64,000 nucleotides of DNA from Pontibacter virosus (GTDB taxonomy: Bacteria > Bacteroidota > Bacteroidia > Cytophagales > Hymenobacteraceae). The notes below the pieces were generated by a model. The model had not been told where the DNA came from. It did no database searches and worked only from the letters and a program-made list of their open reading frames with translations. Made by a program: the position numbers and the translations under genes. Of the stretch, positions 46,550 to 54,016 are shown one piece after another. Numbering within the stretch: position 1 is the first letter of the stretch; each line of letters begins with the position of its first letter. The stretch is from the NCBI RefSeq assembly GCF_003096355.1, contig NZ_QEKI01000004.1, positions 186,001-250,000 on the forward strand, in the 5' to 3' direction.

Positions 46550-47014
46550 ATGCAACACCTGACCCGAGACGAAATACGACAAAGCTTAACTGAGTGTGGC
46601 CTGAAGGCGACGCATCAGCGCATTGTGGTGCTCGAAGCGGTGGCAGAGCTGCATGGGTCGCACCCTACGGCGGAGGATATTTTCCAGCGGCTACGACCGG
46701 CCAACCCGACGATTTCGCTCGGAACGGTTTACAAAACGCTGGACACCTTTACCGAAACAGGTATGCTGCGGCGGGTCGTGTCAGAGGGAGGCAGCAAGCG
46801 GTATGATTCGAATACGATGACGCACAGCCACATCTACTGCAGCAAGACCAAGGAAATTGTTGACTTCGAGGATAAAGAGTTGGAGCAGCTGCTGATCAAG
46901 TTTTTCAGTGAGCGCCAGGTAGAGAACTTCGAAATCAAGGGCTTTTCGATACAGCTGACAGGCTGTAAGGTGGAGCCCGACAAAAAGATAAGCATTACAA
47001 GAGTTTCCAAATAG
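46550..47014 (+). CDS. perR: Fur-family peroxide regulator (PerR-like)
   Basis: Metal-dependent repressor of peroxide defence. 154 residues with a winged helix (TISLGTVYKTLDTF) and all five regulatory-metal ligands of B. subtilis PerR shifted by one: His38, Asp86, His92, His94 and Asp105. His oxidation at these ligands is the known peroxide sensor. The structural zinc site is incomplete: the first CxxC is reduced to Cys97 (YCSKTKE) and the C-terminal pair to a single Cys (TGCKVEP). It is 32 bases upstream of ahpC, its probable target, and preceded by a palindromic operator candidate. Confidence 0.88.
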   Translation: MQHLTRDEIRQSLTECGLKATHQRIVVLEAVAELHGSHPTAEDIFQRLRPANPTISLGTVYKTLDTFTETGMLRRVVSEGGSKRYDSNTMTHSHIYCSKTKEIVDFEDKELEQLLIKFFSERQVENFEIKGFSIQLTGCKVEPDKKISITRVSK

Positions 47015-47046
47015 ATTATTTCAAAACCCAATAAAAACAAAACAAA

Positions 47047-47676
47047 ATGGCAGTATTAGTAGGTAAAAAAGCTCCTTCTTTCAAAGCTACAGCAGTAGTG
47101 AACGGCGAATTCGTAGAAGACTTCTCTCTTGACCAGTACATCGGCAAGAAGCACGTGGTATTCTATTTTTACCCAATGGACTTCACTTTCGTTTGCCCAA
47201 CCGAGATTATCGCGTTCCAGGACAGAATGGAAGAGTTCGATCGTAAGAATGTTGCCGTAGTTGGTTGCTCTACCGACACGCATTTTTCTCACTTTGCATG
47301 GTTGAACACTCAACGCAACCAAGGCGGTATCGAAGGCGTTGAGTATCCGCTTGTAGCTGACGCAGCTAAGACGATCGCTCAGAACTTCGACGTGCTGGCT
47401 GGTCACTACGACTACAACGAAGAAGGCGAGGCGATCTTTGTAGGTGAGCCGGTTGCTTACCGCGGTTTGTTCCTGATCGACAAAGAAGGCGTGGTTCGTC
47501 ACCAGGTTGTAAACGATCTTCCGCTTGGCCGTTCTATCGACGAGGCGCTGCGTATGGTGGATGCCCTGCAGTATTTCGAGCAGAAAGGCGAAGTTTGCCC
47601 AGCCAACTGGTCTGAAGGCAAAGAAGCGATGAGCGCTACAAAAGAAGGTGTATCTAACTACCTTGCAAAGCACTAA
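47047..47676 (+). CDS. ahpC: 2-Cys peroxiredoxin (AhpC/TSA family)
   Basis: Reduces hydrogen peroxide and organic peroxides. 209 residues with the peroxidatic Cys50 in FTFVCPTEI and the resolving Cys184 in GEVCPANW. The C-terminal YF-type tail (VSNYLAKH) lets it fold like eukaryote-type typical 2-Cys enzymes. No ahpF is adjacent, so the reductant is probably a thioredoxin. Codon use is strongly biased, as for a highly expressed gene, and no AGGTATA core is present. Confidence 0.95.
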   Translation: MAVLVGKKAPSFKATAVVNGEFVEDFSLDQYIGKKHVVFYFYPMDFTFVCPTEIIAFQDRMEEFDRKNVAVVGCSTDTHFSHFAWLNTQRNQGGIEGVEYPLVADAAKTIAQNFDVLAGHYDYNEEGEAIFVGEPVAYRGLFLIDKEGVVRHQVVNDLPLGRSIDEALRMVDALQYFEQKGEVCPANWSEGKEAMSATKEGVSNYLAKH

Positions 47677-47698
47677 GCTTTACGAAGCTTGAACAAAG

Positions 47699-47728
47699 AA
47701 AAGCCCCGGCCATTGCCGGGGCTTTTTG
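47699..47728 (+). terminator. Intrinsic terminator after ahpC
   Basis: Stem AAAAGCCCCGGC (47699-47710) and GCCGGGGCTTTT (47715-47726), then TG and T-run. Confidence 0.9.
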
Positions 47729-47747
47729 TTTTTAATTGGTTATCAGC

Positions 47748-48659
47748 TTAGAATCCGCTCCAGAGCGCACCATTCTTGGAAGCATACTTTCCGATCTTTC
47801 CCTCCGTGTTTAGCTCCTGCAAGTGGGCTTCTGCCTGACTGGTCTTCATTCCGGACAACACCGCAAACTCTTTGGTGGTTAGCGTGCTATACTTGCCGAA
47901 CATCGAGGTATAGGTTGTGTCATACTCCTGCTTAGTAGCCTCTGGGTGCAGCTGGAGCAGCGCCTGCTCGTACTGCGCGTAAGGACGGGAGCCATATACC
48001 AGGATTCGGTTATCGTTCCCATCGGTCACAAAGATGGTTGGGAAGCCCCGCACGCCCAGCTGACGTGCCAGCGCCAGGTCCTGCTGAAACAACCCGGCGG
48101 CCTTACCCTCAAAATCAGCTTTAAGTTGTACCACATCCAGACCAGTTTGTTCGGCGGCCAGTGCCAGGTTATCCCAGCGGGCAATGTTTTTCTTCTCCAG
48201 GAAGATCATCTCCTTTATTCTTCTCAAGAACTTCACGGCTTTCTCTTCGCTCTGCAGTTGGGCCGCCTTAAAGGCGATGGAAGGTGGATAAGAAGATGGC
48301 AGCGGGTCTTCGAGCCACAAGTCGCCATCGATGGGCATTTCGTAATGCGCACCGGCTTCTTCCCAGTGCTGGGCCACGCTGGCAGGGCCATTTACATCGC
48401 GGCCGCCGTAGGCTTCCCAGCTTGGTAGCAGGCCGCCCATGCGGTACTCCACCTCAAAGTATGGGCCGTAATCCAGCGCCAGTTTCTTTAGTTGCGGATC
48501 GATGCCCCAGCAAGAGGAGCAGATTGGGTCAGTAAAGTACAGCAGCTTGATTGGTTTTTGGGCTGCAGCAATGTTGGTATCTTCTGTGCTTGCCTGTGTT
48601 CCCGGAATTTCGCAAATACCGGTCTCAATATCGCAATGCATCGTTGGTTTTGTATCCAT
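47748..48659 (-). CDS. DsbA-family thioredoxin-fold protein (FrnE/YjbH-like)
   Basis: A 303-residue protein without a signal peptide. The thioredoxin-fold active site CSSC lies in TDPICSSCWGIDP (about 47-50), and the cis-Pro loop is in GVRGFPTIFV. The length and the CxxCWG motif match the cytoplasmic DsbA group that includes FrnE polyketide isomerases and the YjbH/SpxH adaptor for ClpXP degradation of Spx. The extra 70-residue C-terminal region looks like a winged helix (LTTKEFAVLSGMKTSQAEAH). No Spx is visible here, so function is unassigned. Confidence 0.82.
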   Translation of the reverse strand: MDTKPTMHCDIETGICEIPGTQASTEDTNIAAAQKPIKLLYFTDPICSSCWGIDPQLKKLALDYGPYFEVEYRMGGLLPSWEAYGGRDVNGPASVAQHWEEAGAHYEMPIDGDLWLEDPLPSSYPPSIAFKAAQLQSEEKAVKFLRRIKEMIFLEKKNIARWDNLALAAEQTGLDVVQLKADFEGKAAGLFQQDLALARQLGVRGFPTIFVTDGNDNRILVYGSRPYAQYEQALLQLHPEATKQEYDTTYTSMFGKYSTLTTKEFAVLSGMKTSQAEAHLQELNTEGKIGKYASKNGALWSGF

Positions 48660-48776
48660 GATCTTCTATTTTAGCGTTGAACTTTATAAAAATCAGCCTG
48701 TTAGCCAGTAGGCTTTTCTGAGTTACTTTTACAAAGGTCGGACTAAACCTTCGGAGAGTCAATTAGTCAAAAAAAC

Positions 48777-49091
48777 ATGACTACCAACAATTTACCACAG
48801 GATGAGGCAAGCTGCCCTGCCGAGGGCATACTAAAGCAGTTATCCGGAAAATGGAAGCCACAGATTTTCAGGCTGGCCTTGGACGGACCGGTGCGGTTTA
48901 ATGGTTTGCTGCGCCAACTGCCAGGCTCCAACAAGCAGTCGGTGGCAACGGCACTCAAGGAATTGGAAGAGGCGGATATACTTGTCAAGACCGTGGTGCA
49001 GGAGAAGCCACTGCACATAGAGTATACCTTGTCAGAGAAAGGCCATGCAATGGTGTCGGTTTTCAGAAGTATGGAGGGATTCCTGAGCTAA
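48777..49091 (+). CDS. HxlR-family transcriptional regulator
   Basis: A 104-residue winged-helix regulator. The family signature CPAEGILKQLSGKWKPQIF carries the conserved Cys that can sense thiol-reactive compounds, followed by RFNGLLRQLPGSNKQSVATA and the wing HIEYTLSEKG. It is divergent from the DsbA-like gene with 117 bases between starts; HxlR regulators often control a divergent redox gene, so that gene is the likely target (inference). Confidence 0.9.
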   Translation: MTTNNLPQDEASCPAEGILKQLSGKWKPQIFRLALDGPVRFNGLLRQLPGSNKQSVATALKELEEADILVKTVVQEKPLHIEYTLSEKGHAMVSVFRSMEGFLS

Positions 49092-49094
49092 GGC

Positions 49095-49466
49095 TTAGGC
49101 CAGTTTCACCAGCCACATACCGGCAAAGGTAGCTAGCAGCCCCAGCAGTACGCTGGCTAAAATATACAAAACTGCCTGCCCGTACTGCTCTGTCTGCAGC
49201 ATGTAAACCGACTCGAGTGAGAAAGCGGAGAAAGTGGTGAACCCACCCAGTATACCTGTTGCCAGGAAAGGACGCCAGGAGGCAGCCATATCGTGTTTTG
49301 CAATCAGCGCGAAGACAAGCCCCATCAGAAAACAACCGATCACATTTACAGCAAGGGTGCCAAAGGGAAAAACAACAATAGCCCGTGTCTGGATGAAGAG
49401 CGTGAGCAGATAGCGTGCTATGCCGCCAATAAAACTACCCAAACCAATGACCAATAGTATCTTCAT
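49095..49466 (-). CDS. crcB: Fluoride exporter CrcB/FluC
   Basis: Dimeric fluoride channel that removes fluoride from the cytosol. 123 residues with four membrane helices, the GGIARY motif at about 14-19, PFGTLAVNVIGCF and the pore motif GGFTTFSAFS. It overlaps no gene: its stop lies four bases after the convergent HxlR stop. The minus-strand promoter is separate (below). Confidence 0.93.
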   Translation of the reverse strand: MKILLVIGLGSFIGGIARYLLTLFIQTRAIVVFPFGTLAVNVIGCFLMGLVFALIAKHDMAASWRPFLATGILGGFTTFSAFSLESVYMLQTEQYGQAVLYILASVLLGLLATFAGMWLVKLA

Positions 49467-49511
49467 CTTTTGCTAGTGGGGCATCCCATGCCTGAACTGA
49501 TCTTATACCTT

Positions 49512-49546
49512 CAAATATAGTATAATCGCCAGGTATACCCCGCAAA
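49512..49546 (-). promoter_or_regulatory. Candidate crcB promoter with AGGTATA in the spacer
   Basis: On the minus strand TTTG (49543-49546) precedes TATATTTG (49512-49519) by 23 bases. The spacer contains one AGGTATA copy (49531-49537), and a second copy (minus orientation) begins at about 49504, near the predicted transcript start. I found no fluoride riboswitch fold in the leader. Confidence 0.5.
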
Positions 49547-49555
49547 AAATATCTT

Positions 49556-50185
49556 TTAGGATGCGGTATAGGGAACCAACTCCCCGTCATCTTTTACCAG
49601 CCAGGCCTTTTCAGCGTGGTCTAGTATGTCTTCTTTTGCGTCTGAAAAAGCTTCCACGATCTTGTAGGGCTTGCCTTTGAAATGCTTGTCGAGGCGCTTT
49701 ATCTTTTCTTCGTCTTTGCAGGCCTTTCCTTCCACGATGTAAGTTTCGCCGTTGTACCTGGTCGCCGTCCCGAAAGCGGCATCGATCGGGTATAGCTCGA
49801 AAAGTGGCTTTACGTATACCTCCAGCGCTCCTGTGGCGCAGATCACCTGCACCCCCTCCTGCCTATACCTGTCCAACTTGGCCTTGACCTCCTTGTTAAA
49901 CTCCCCGGGAAACTCCTCTTTCCAGAACTCGCGGGCATATTTTTCTACCTGCTCAGGCGGAATGTTGTCGAGGTAGTTGAAGAAGTTTTCCTTAAACTCG
50001 GTCATCCGGATCTGGTTCATTTTGAGGAGCGCCTTGTAGTAGAGCATCTGGAAGTAATAACCCAGTTTATGAGGTTTCTTCTTGCTGATAAACTTGAAGA
50101 ACTCCTCTTTGGAGCTTTTGGTATAGAAAGTGCCGTTCAGGTCGAACACCACTACTTTTATTTCGTCTTGCTTATTTTCCGTCAT
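49556..50185 (-). CDS. HAD-superfamily hydrolase-like protein with DxN motif
   Basis: A 209-residue HAD-fold protein of the PSPase-like IB branch. Motif I is FDLNGTF: the nucleophile Asp15 is present, but the general acid/base Asp two residues on is Asn17. Motif II is in CATGA, and motif IV in FSDAKEDILDHA. Phosphatases of this family need the second Asp, so activity may be weak or altered. The helical cap (EFFKFISKKKPHKLGYYFQM) resembles SerB-like proteins. It is monocistronic. Confidence 0.78.
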   Translation of the reverse strand: MTENKQDEIKVVVFDLNGTFYTKSSKEEFFKFISKKKPHKLGYYFQMLYYKALLKMNQIRMTEFKENFFNYLDNIPPEQVEKYAREFWKEEFPGEFNKEVKAKLDRYRQEGVQVICATGALEVYVKPLFELYPIDAAFGTATRYNGETYIVEGKACKDEEKIKRLDKHFKGKPYKIVEAFSDAKEDILDHAEKAWLVKDDGELVPYTAS

Positions 50186-50562
50186 GCGAAAGTGCGTTTA
50201 TACCTGCCGAAGCAGGTATGGAGTTTACGGAAAACAAGTGGATTGGGCTGATGAAAGCAGGAAGAGAACAGGTATGGGATGACTTACTAGGTATACGCAA
50301 CCCAAAACCTCTATTAAGGGCAGGGTCGTTTTTTCTAACTTCTTTGTCATTCTGTAAGAATCTTGGTCGCAAGTAGTATAGGCTTAACCTCCCTCCGACC
50401 AAGTTTCTTACAGAATGACAGTGGATTTTGAGCCTATTTGCCTAGAATGACGTGCCTTTGCCCTCAAGGGGAGAATTTGCTATAACGAAACGACCCAATC
50501 CCTGAGGTAGTACATAATTCGCAGCATTCACTTTTTCAGAAGAGCAATAGGACAGGGCAAGG
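50186..50562. other. Gene-free stretch with two hairpins
   Basis: Holds ATACCTGC-CGAA-GCAGGTAT (50200-50219), a small hairpin built from two inverted AGGTAT halves, AGGTATA at 50289, and the larger hairpin listed at 50345-50420. No gene is supported. It lies upstream of the HAD gene and downstream of the methyltransferase gene, both on the minus strand. Confidence 0.5.
50345..50420. repeat. 25-bp inverted repeat, TGTCATTCTGTAAGAA type
   Basis: The left arm 50345-50369 begins TGTCATTCTGTAAGAATCTT and pairs with 50396-50420 with one mismatch; the loop is 26 bases. It starts with TGTCATT, like the 46304 hairpin, and may belong to a related family of mobile intergenic repeats. Confidence 0.8.
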
Positions 50563-51189
50563 CTATACCTTCTGCAAAAGCAAAGTCAAAATCCGGGGTA
50601 TACTTGCTCTGTCGTGGTCGTCGAAAAACTCGTTCAGATCGACCAGTTTCAAGCCGTGGGATTTGGCCGCCTGCACAAATTCGGATATGTGGTGGGTATA
50701 GCATTCGACTTCCTGCCGTCCTTCGTCCGTTTCGAAGCGGGCTTTGGTGCCTGTGTATTGCTTGAAAGGGTGCAATTCGCCGATGTAAACGTATCCCCCG
50801 GGTTTCAGGGCTGCTGCCGTCTGTTCAAAAATAAAATCTAACTGTGAGATGTGCTCCAATACCAGGCTGAAGGTAACGAGGTCGTATACCTGTGTGGCGA
50901 AGTTCCAGGGTTTGGTAATATCGGCTTGCTGGAAGGCTACTTTGTTCGAGTTTACTTTCTTTCGGGCACGTCCCAGCATGGCCGCAGATAAGTCCACTGC
51001 TGTGACGTGCATCGCCCTGCGCACCAGCCATTCTGTGTTTTTACCGGTGCCACAACCTATTTCCAGGCAGGTCTCGAAAGGTATACCGGCCAGCGTCGTG
51101 CGCAAGGCCACGGCTTCCAGGTCGCGGGTTCTGTTCTTGTTGGTGTCGTACTGTGCGGCCCAACTATTATAGGCTTCCTCTACGGTCAT
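50563..51189 (-). CDS. Class I SAM-dependent methyltransferase
   Basis: A 208-residue soluble enzyme. SAM-binding motif I is LEIGCGTGKNTEWL (about 40-53), followed by the acidic VTAVDLSAAML and the VTFSLVLEHISQLDF block. The pattern is that of small-molecule or ubiE/bioC-like methyltransferases; the substrate is unknown. Its start overlaps the upstream GNAT gene's stop by four bases (ATGA), so they are translationally coupled. Confidence 0.85.
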   Translation of the reverse strand: MTVEEAYNSWAAQYDTNKNRTRDLEAVALRTTLAGIPFETCLEIGCGTGKNTEWLVRRAMHVTAVDLSAAMLGRARKKVNSNKVAFQQADITKPWNFATQVYDLVTFSLVLEHISQLDFIFEQTAAALKPGGYVYIGELHPFKQYTGTKARFETDEGRQEVECYTHHISEFVQAAKSHGLKLVDLNEFFDDHDRASIPRILTLLLQKV

Positions 51190-51668
51190 AGGTCTTTCAG
51201 CATCCAGATGTTGCAGGCGTAGTGACCTGAATTGCCCATCGCATGTGGTATGGGTCTGAAGCCTGCTTTCTCATACATCGATACGGCTTTGGCCAGTTCG
51301 GGGAACGACTCCAGGTATAGCTGTGTATAGCCCAACTCCCGGGCCGCCGCTATACTTTGCTGCATCAGTTGGTTGCCAATTCCCTTCCCTCTGGCTTCGG
51401 CGGCAAGGTAAAACTTCACCAGTTCTGCGCAGCCAGTGGGGAGGCCTTCGGTTGGGTATACGCCGCAGCCTCCTATAATGGTGCCATCTTCTTCGGCCAC
51501 AAAGTAGGCACTGGCAGGCTGCCGAAACAGCTCGTACAAAGCATCGGTGGTCGGGTCGGTATACACCGTGCCGGGCTTGTCGATCTTAAACTCCCGGAAA
51601 ACCTTTCGGATTAGGGTTGCCAGTGGCTCGTTGTCGGAGGGTTGTATGGGGCGGATGGTGAGGGGCAT
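51186..51668 (-). CDS. GNAT-family N-acetyltransferase
   Basis: A 160-residue acetyltransferase. The acetyl-CoA loop is EARGKGIGNQLMQQSI, with the preceding VKFYLAAE strand and the C-terminal YEKAGFRPIPHAMG that usually closes the fold. Substrate unknown. It leads a two-gene operon with the methyltransferase. Confidence 0.85.
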   Translation of the reverse strand: MPLTIRPIQPSDNEPLATLIRKVFREFKIDKPGTVYTDPTTDALYELFRQPASAYFVAEEDGTIIGGCGVYPTEGLPTGCAELVKFYLAAEARGKGIGNQLMQQSIAAARELGYTQLYLESFPELAKAVSMYEKAGFRPIPHAMGNSGHYACNIWMLKDL

Positions 51669-51791
51669 GGTATAGGGTATGGTTTGTCAAACTCGGCATG
51701 AGCATTTCTGAGAGTTATCTGAATAAGTATGGCTACTGTCAGCTTATCTTTTTTGAGGTTTCCGCCTGTCATTCAGCAAGTCTAGTTCATT

Positions 51792-53201
51792 TTATCGTTC
51801 TAAAATATCTAACTTTTCACTCCTTGTCTGGTAACTGATACTACAGTTTGGGAGCCATCTTTTTAAATTTTCTTTATCTGCTTGCGTGAGATAATCGTCG
51901 TCAATTCGCATAGTTTTCAACTGAGTTAACTCGGCAATCCTAGGTGAAATATATTTAATTGGATTATCCCAAATTTCAAGCTTCTCTAGATTCTTTAAGT
52001 CAGAAATATTTTCTGGGATGCTATCTATTTCGTTATCGAAGATTAAGAGCTCTTTTAAGTTTCCAAGGTACTTCGTTTCCGATGAAATGCGGTTAACTTT
52101 ATTGGTATATAGATAAAGCATTTCCAGCTTATTAAGCCTTTTGTCAATGAATGAAAAGTCAGTAAACTGATTATTATTTAATGATAACCATGTCAAATTA
52201 GGGATAGTTTTTAATTGGTCGGGAAATGTTGTCAACTCATTACGTGCAATATCAAAATGCACTAAGCTGTCAAGTTGAGATAAGTCGCAGCTAATCTCTT
52301 TGATTCTGGTTTCTGCAAATGAGATACTTTTAAGTCTTTTTAGTCGTGTAAGGTTACAAGGAAATTCACTGATAGGATTTACTGCCATTATTAAGTCTTC
52401 GAGCGTACCTATTTCGAAAATTTGTTCCGGAATTTCATTGAAGCCGTTTCCTGTTAGTATGGCTTTATAAATGCTTAGGCTTCCAAGCCCGTCGGGCAGG
52501 GAATTCAAGCCTTTACTTTGAAGCCATAAATACTTCCCTTTGTTGTCCGCTACTATAGGTGAATATTCACTCTTATAAACACTTTTCTTTGTGTTTGAGG
52601 AGATTTCGTTACACATTGAAGTCATTACTTCCTTCACAGTTGTGCTCTCTTCCCCTTTGACATAAAAAAGCCAGCTCTTTATTTTACTGTCATTAACAAT
52701 ACAGTCCATTTCAAAATTCGGGTCCCAGTCAATATTCAGATAATCAACTTCTGAATTGTCGGTAAATGCAAAGCGAATTGTGCTCGGAATATCTTCTACT
52801 TTGGTTGACGTTATTAAAATTCCGTCGTTAGGTAATTTTATGGTCTTCTTCCAGTATTTAGTCTTGGGTAGTTCCGGATACCCTTCAATCCCAAAAATAA
52901 TTCCTGCCTGCCCTTTAAAGTTCTTTTGAAAAACAATGTAGTTGTGTTCCTGCCAGTTCATGTAGGTCACAAAGGCCAAACCCAAATAGGCAATGGTTAA
53001 TATCGTTTGCGTTGCGCTGTAAGCCCTTCTATTCCTTATAAATTTGAGCGTTAGATAATCAAAAAGGTATAAAAGCAGTCCTATACCAATAAGGTAAATA
53101 CCAACAAAGAAGAAGTAACTAAAAGTTAGCACTCCTAACACTCCGAGAATGACTGTTAGAAGTCCTGTGATTTTTAGTGCTGAGTTTACTATTCGCTTCA
53201 C
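51792..53201 (-). CDS. Membrane-anchored leucine-rich-repeat protein
   Basis: A 469-residue protein in AT-rich DNA. Three hydrophobic segments near the N-terminus (about 12-30, 32-50, 63-82) put the rest outside or in the periplasm. From about residue 220 to the end are at least nine LRR units of about 22 residues with LxxLxxLxLxxNxLxxI/F phasing (for example LTWLSLNNNQFTDF and LEMLYLYTNKVNRI). Between, a beta-rich region (about 100-200) is unrecognised. Codon and base use differ visibly from neighbouring genes, which suggests acquisition from a low-GC source. Confidence 0.75.
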   Translation of the reverse strand: MKRIVNSALKITGLLTVILGVLGVLTFSYFFFVGIYLIGIGLLLYLFDYLTLKFIRNRRAYSATQTILTIAYLGLAFVTYMNWQEHNYIVFQKNFKGQAGIIFGIEGYPELPKTKYWKKTIKLPNDGILITSTKVEDIPSTIRFAFTDNSEVDYLNIDWDPNFEMDCIVNDSKIKSWLFYVKGEESTTVKEVMTSMCNEISSNTKKSVYKSEYSPIVADNKGKYLWLQSKGLNSLPDGLGSLSIYKAILTGNGFNEIPEQIFEIGTLEDLIMAVNPISEFPCNLTRLKRLKSISFAETRIKEISCDLSQLDSLVHFDIARNELTTFPDQLKTIPNLTWLSLNNNQFTDFSFIDKRLNKLEMLYLYTNKVNRISSETKYLGNLKELLIFDNEIDSIPENISDLKNLEKLEIWDNPIKYISPRIAELTQLKTMRIDDDYLTQADKENLKRWLPNCSISYQTRSEKLDILER

Positions 53202-53297
53202 TGTCGGATTTTAAAATGCTCTACAATGTACTCGTGTATATTGTGTGAAAGGCGTAGCTGAGGTACAGACTATAAATTGAATTTATCCCCGTGGTTT

Positions 53298-53798
53298 TCA
53301 CTTTCCCAGCTTATAAAGAGTATTCCATTTTAAGCCTTCTGTATCGTGCATTGTCCAGAATTCTTTTAGGTTCAATTCTTCCATCTTTCCATTGCCTGCT
53401 CCGAACTGAATGTCTGTTAGAAAATAGACTTTGAGTTCAGGTGAAGCGGTAATTGCTTTCTCAAGTATGAGCGCAACTTCAATCTGATAGTTAGTCAAGA
53501 ATCTAAAACCTGAAATCTGATTAGCTCCTGTTTCTACTTTACCAAAGTTAGGTAGCTCAATGGTAGTCGGCTCGAAGCTCCAATCAATCAACTCTCCTGC
53601 GAAGAACCCACCAGTTTTATCTTCTTTAAATTTTGGATTGCCGAGATGAACAATTACACCTTCTTGCCCATTCAACCAATCATAAAAGAGTCCACGATGA
53701 CTTTTAAGCTTATTTTCTTCAATAAGCGCCAACTCAAAGTTACTCTGGTTCAAGCTCAATCTGCTTGCTCCGACCGAGACTATTTCAATTGTTGGCAT
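53298..53798 (-). CDS. Hypothetical protein in AT-rich island
   Basis: A 166-residue soluble protein, no signal peptide or membrane helix, with the same AT-rich base use as the LRR gene. It has a Gly-rich loop (IQFGAGNGKMEELN) near the C-terminus and a hydrophobic centre (YQIEVALILEKAI). No family recognised. It lies 96 bases upstream of the LRR gene on the same strand and may be cotranscribed with it. Confidence 0.6.
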   Translation of the reverse strand: MPTIEIVSVGASRLSLNQSNFELALIEENKLKSHRGLFYDWLNGQEGVIVHLGNPKFKEDKTGGFFAGELIDWSFEPTTIELPNFGKVETGANQISGFRFLTNYQIEVALILEKAITASPELKVYFLTDIQFGAGNGKMEELNLKEFWTMHDTEGLKWNTLYKLGK

Positions 53799-53926
53799 TT
53801 ATTAGTTCTTATTTTAAATAGTGTAGAACTTTCATCTGAACATACCATCCTTCATTCAGCCTACCAAATATACCACATCCCACCAACCCCACAAGCCTTC
53901 CCTACCCTTTGATAAACTAAAACCCC

Positions 53927-53960
53927 TTTGCCACTATCGCTTCAGAATACCCTATATTTG
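53927..53960 (+). promoter_or_regulatory. Promoter of the waaA-rsgA operon
   Basis: TTTG (53927-53930) and TATATTTG (53953-53960), 22 bases apart, match the Bacteroidota -33/-7 elements. Transcription would begin about 50 bases before the waaA start. Confidence 0.6.
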
Positions 53961-54016
53961 CACCTTGAAATCAGCGTATAGAAATACGCTGTGATGTAAT
54001 AGTCCCCAAATTATAC

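Noticed and set aside
49467..49555. Fluoride riboswitch before crcB
   Set aside because: The crcB-motif core and pseudoknot sequences are not visible in the short leader.
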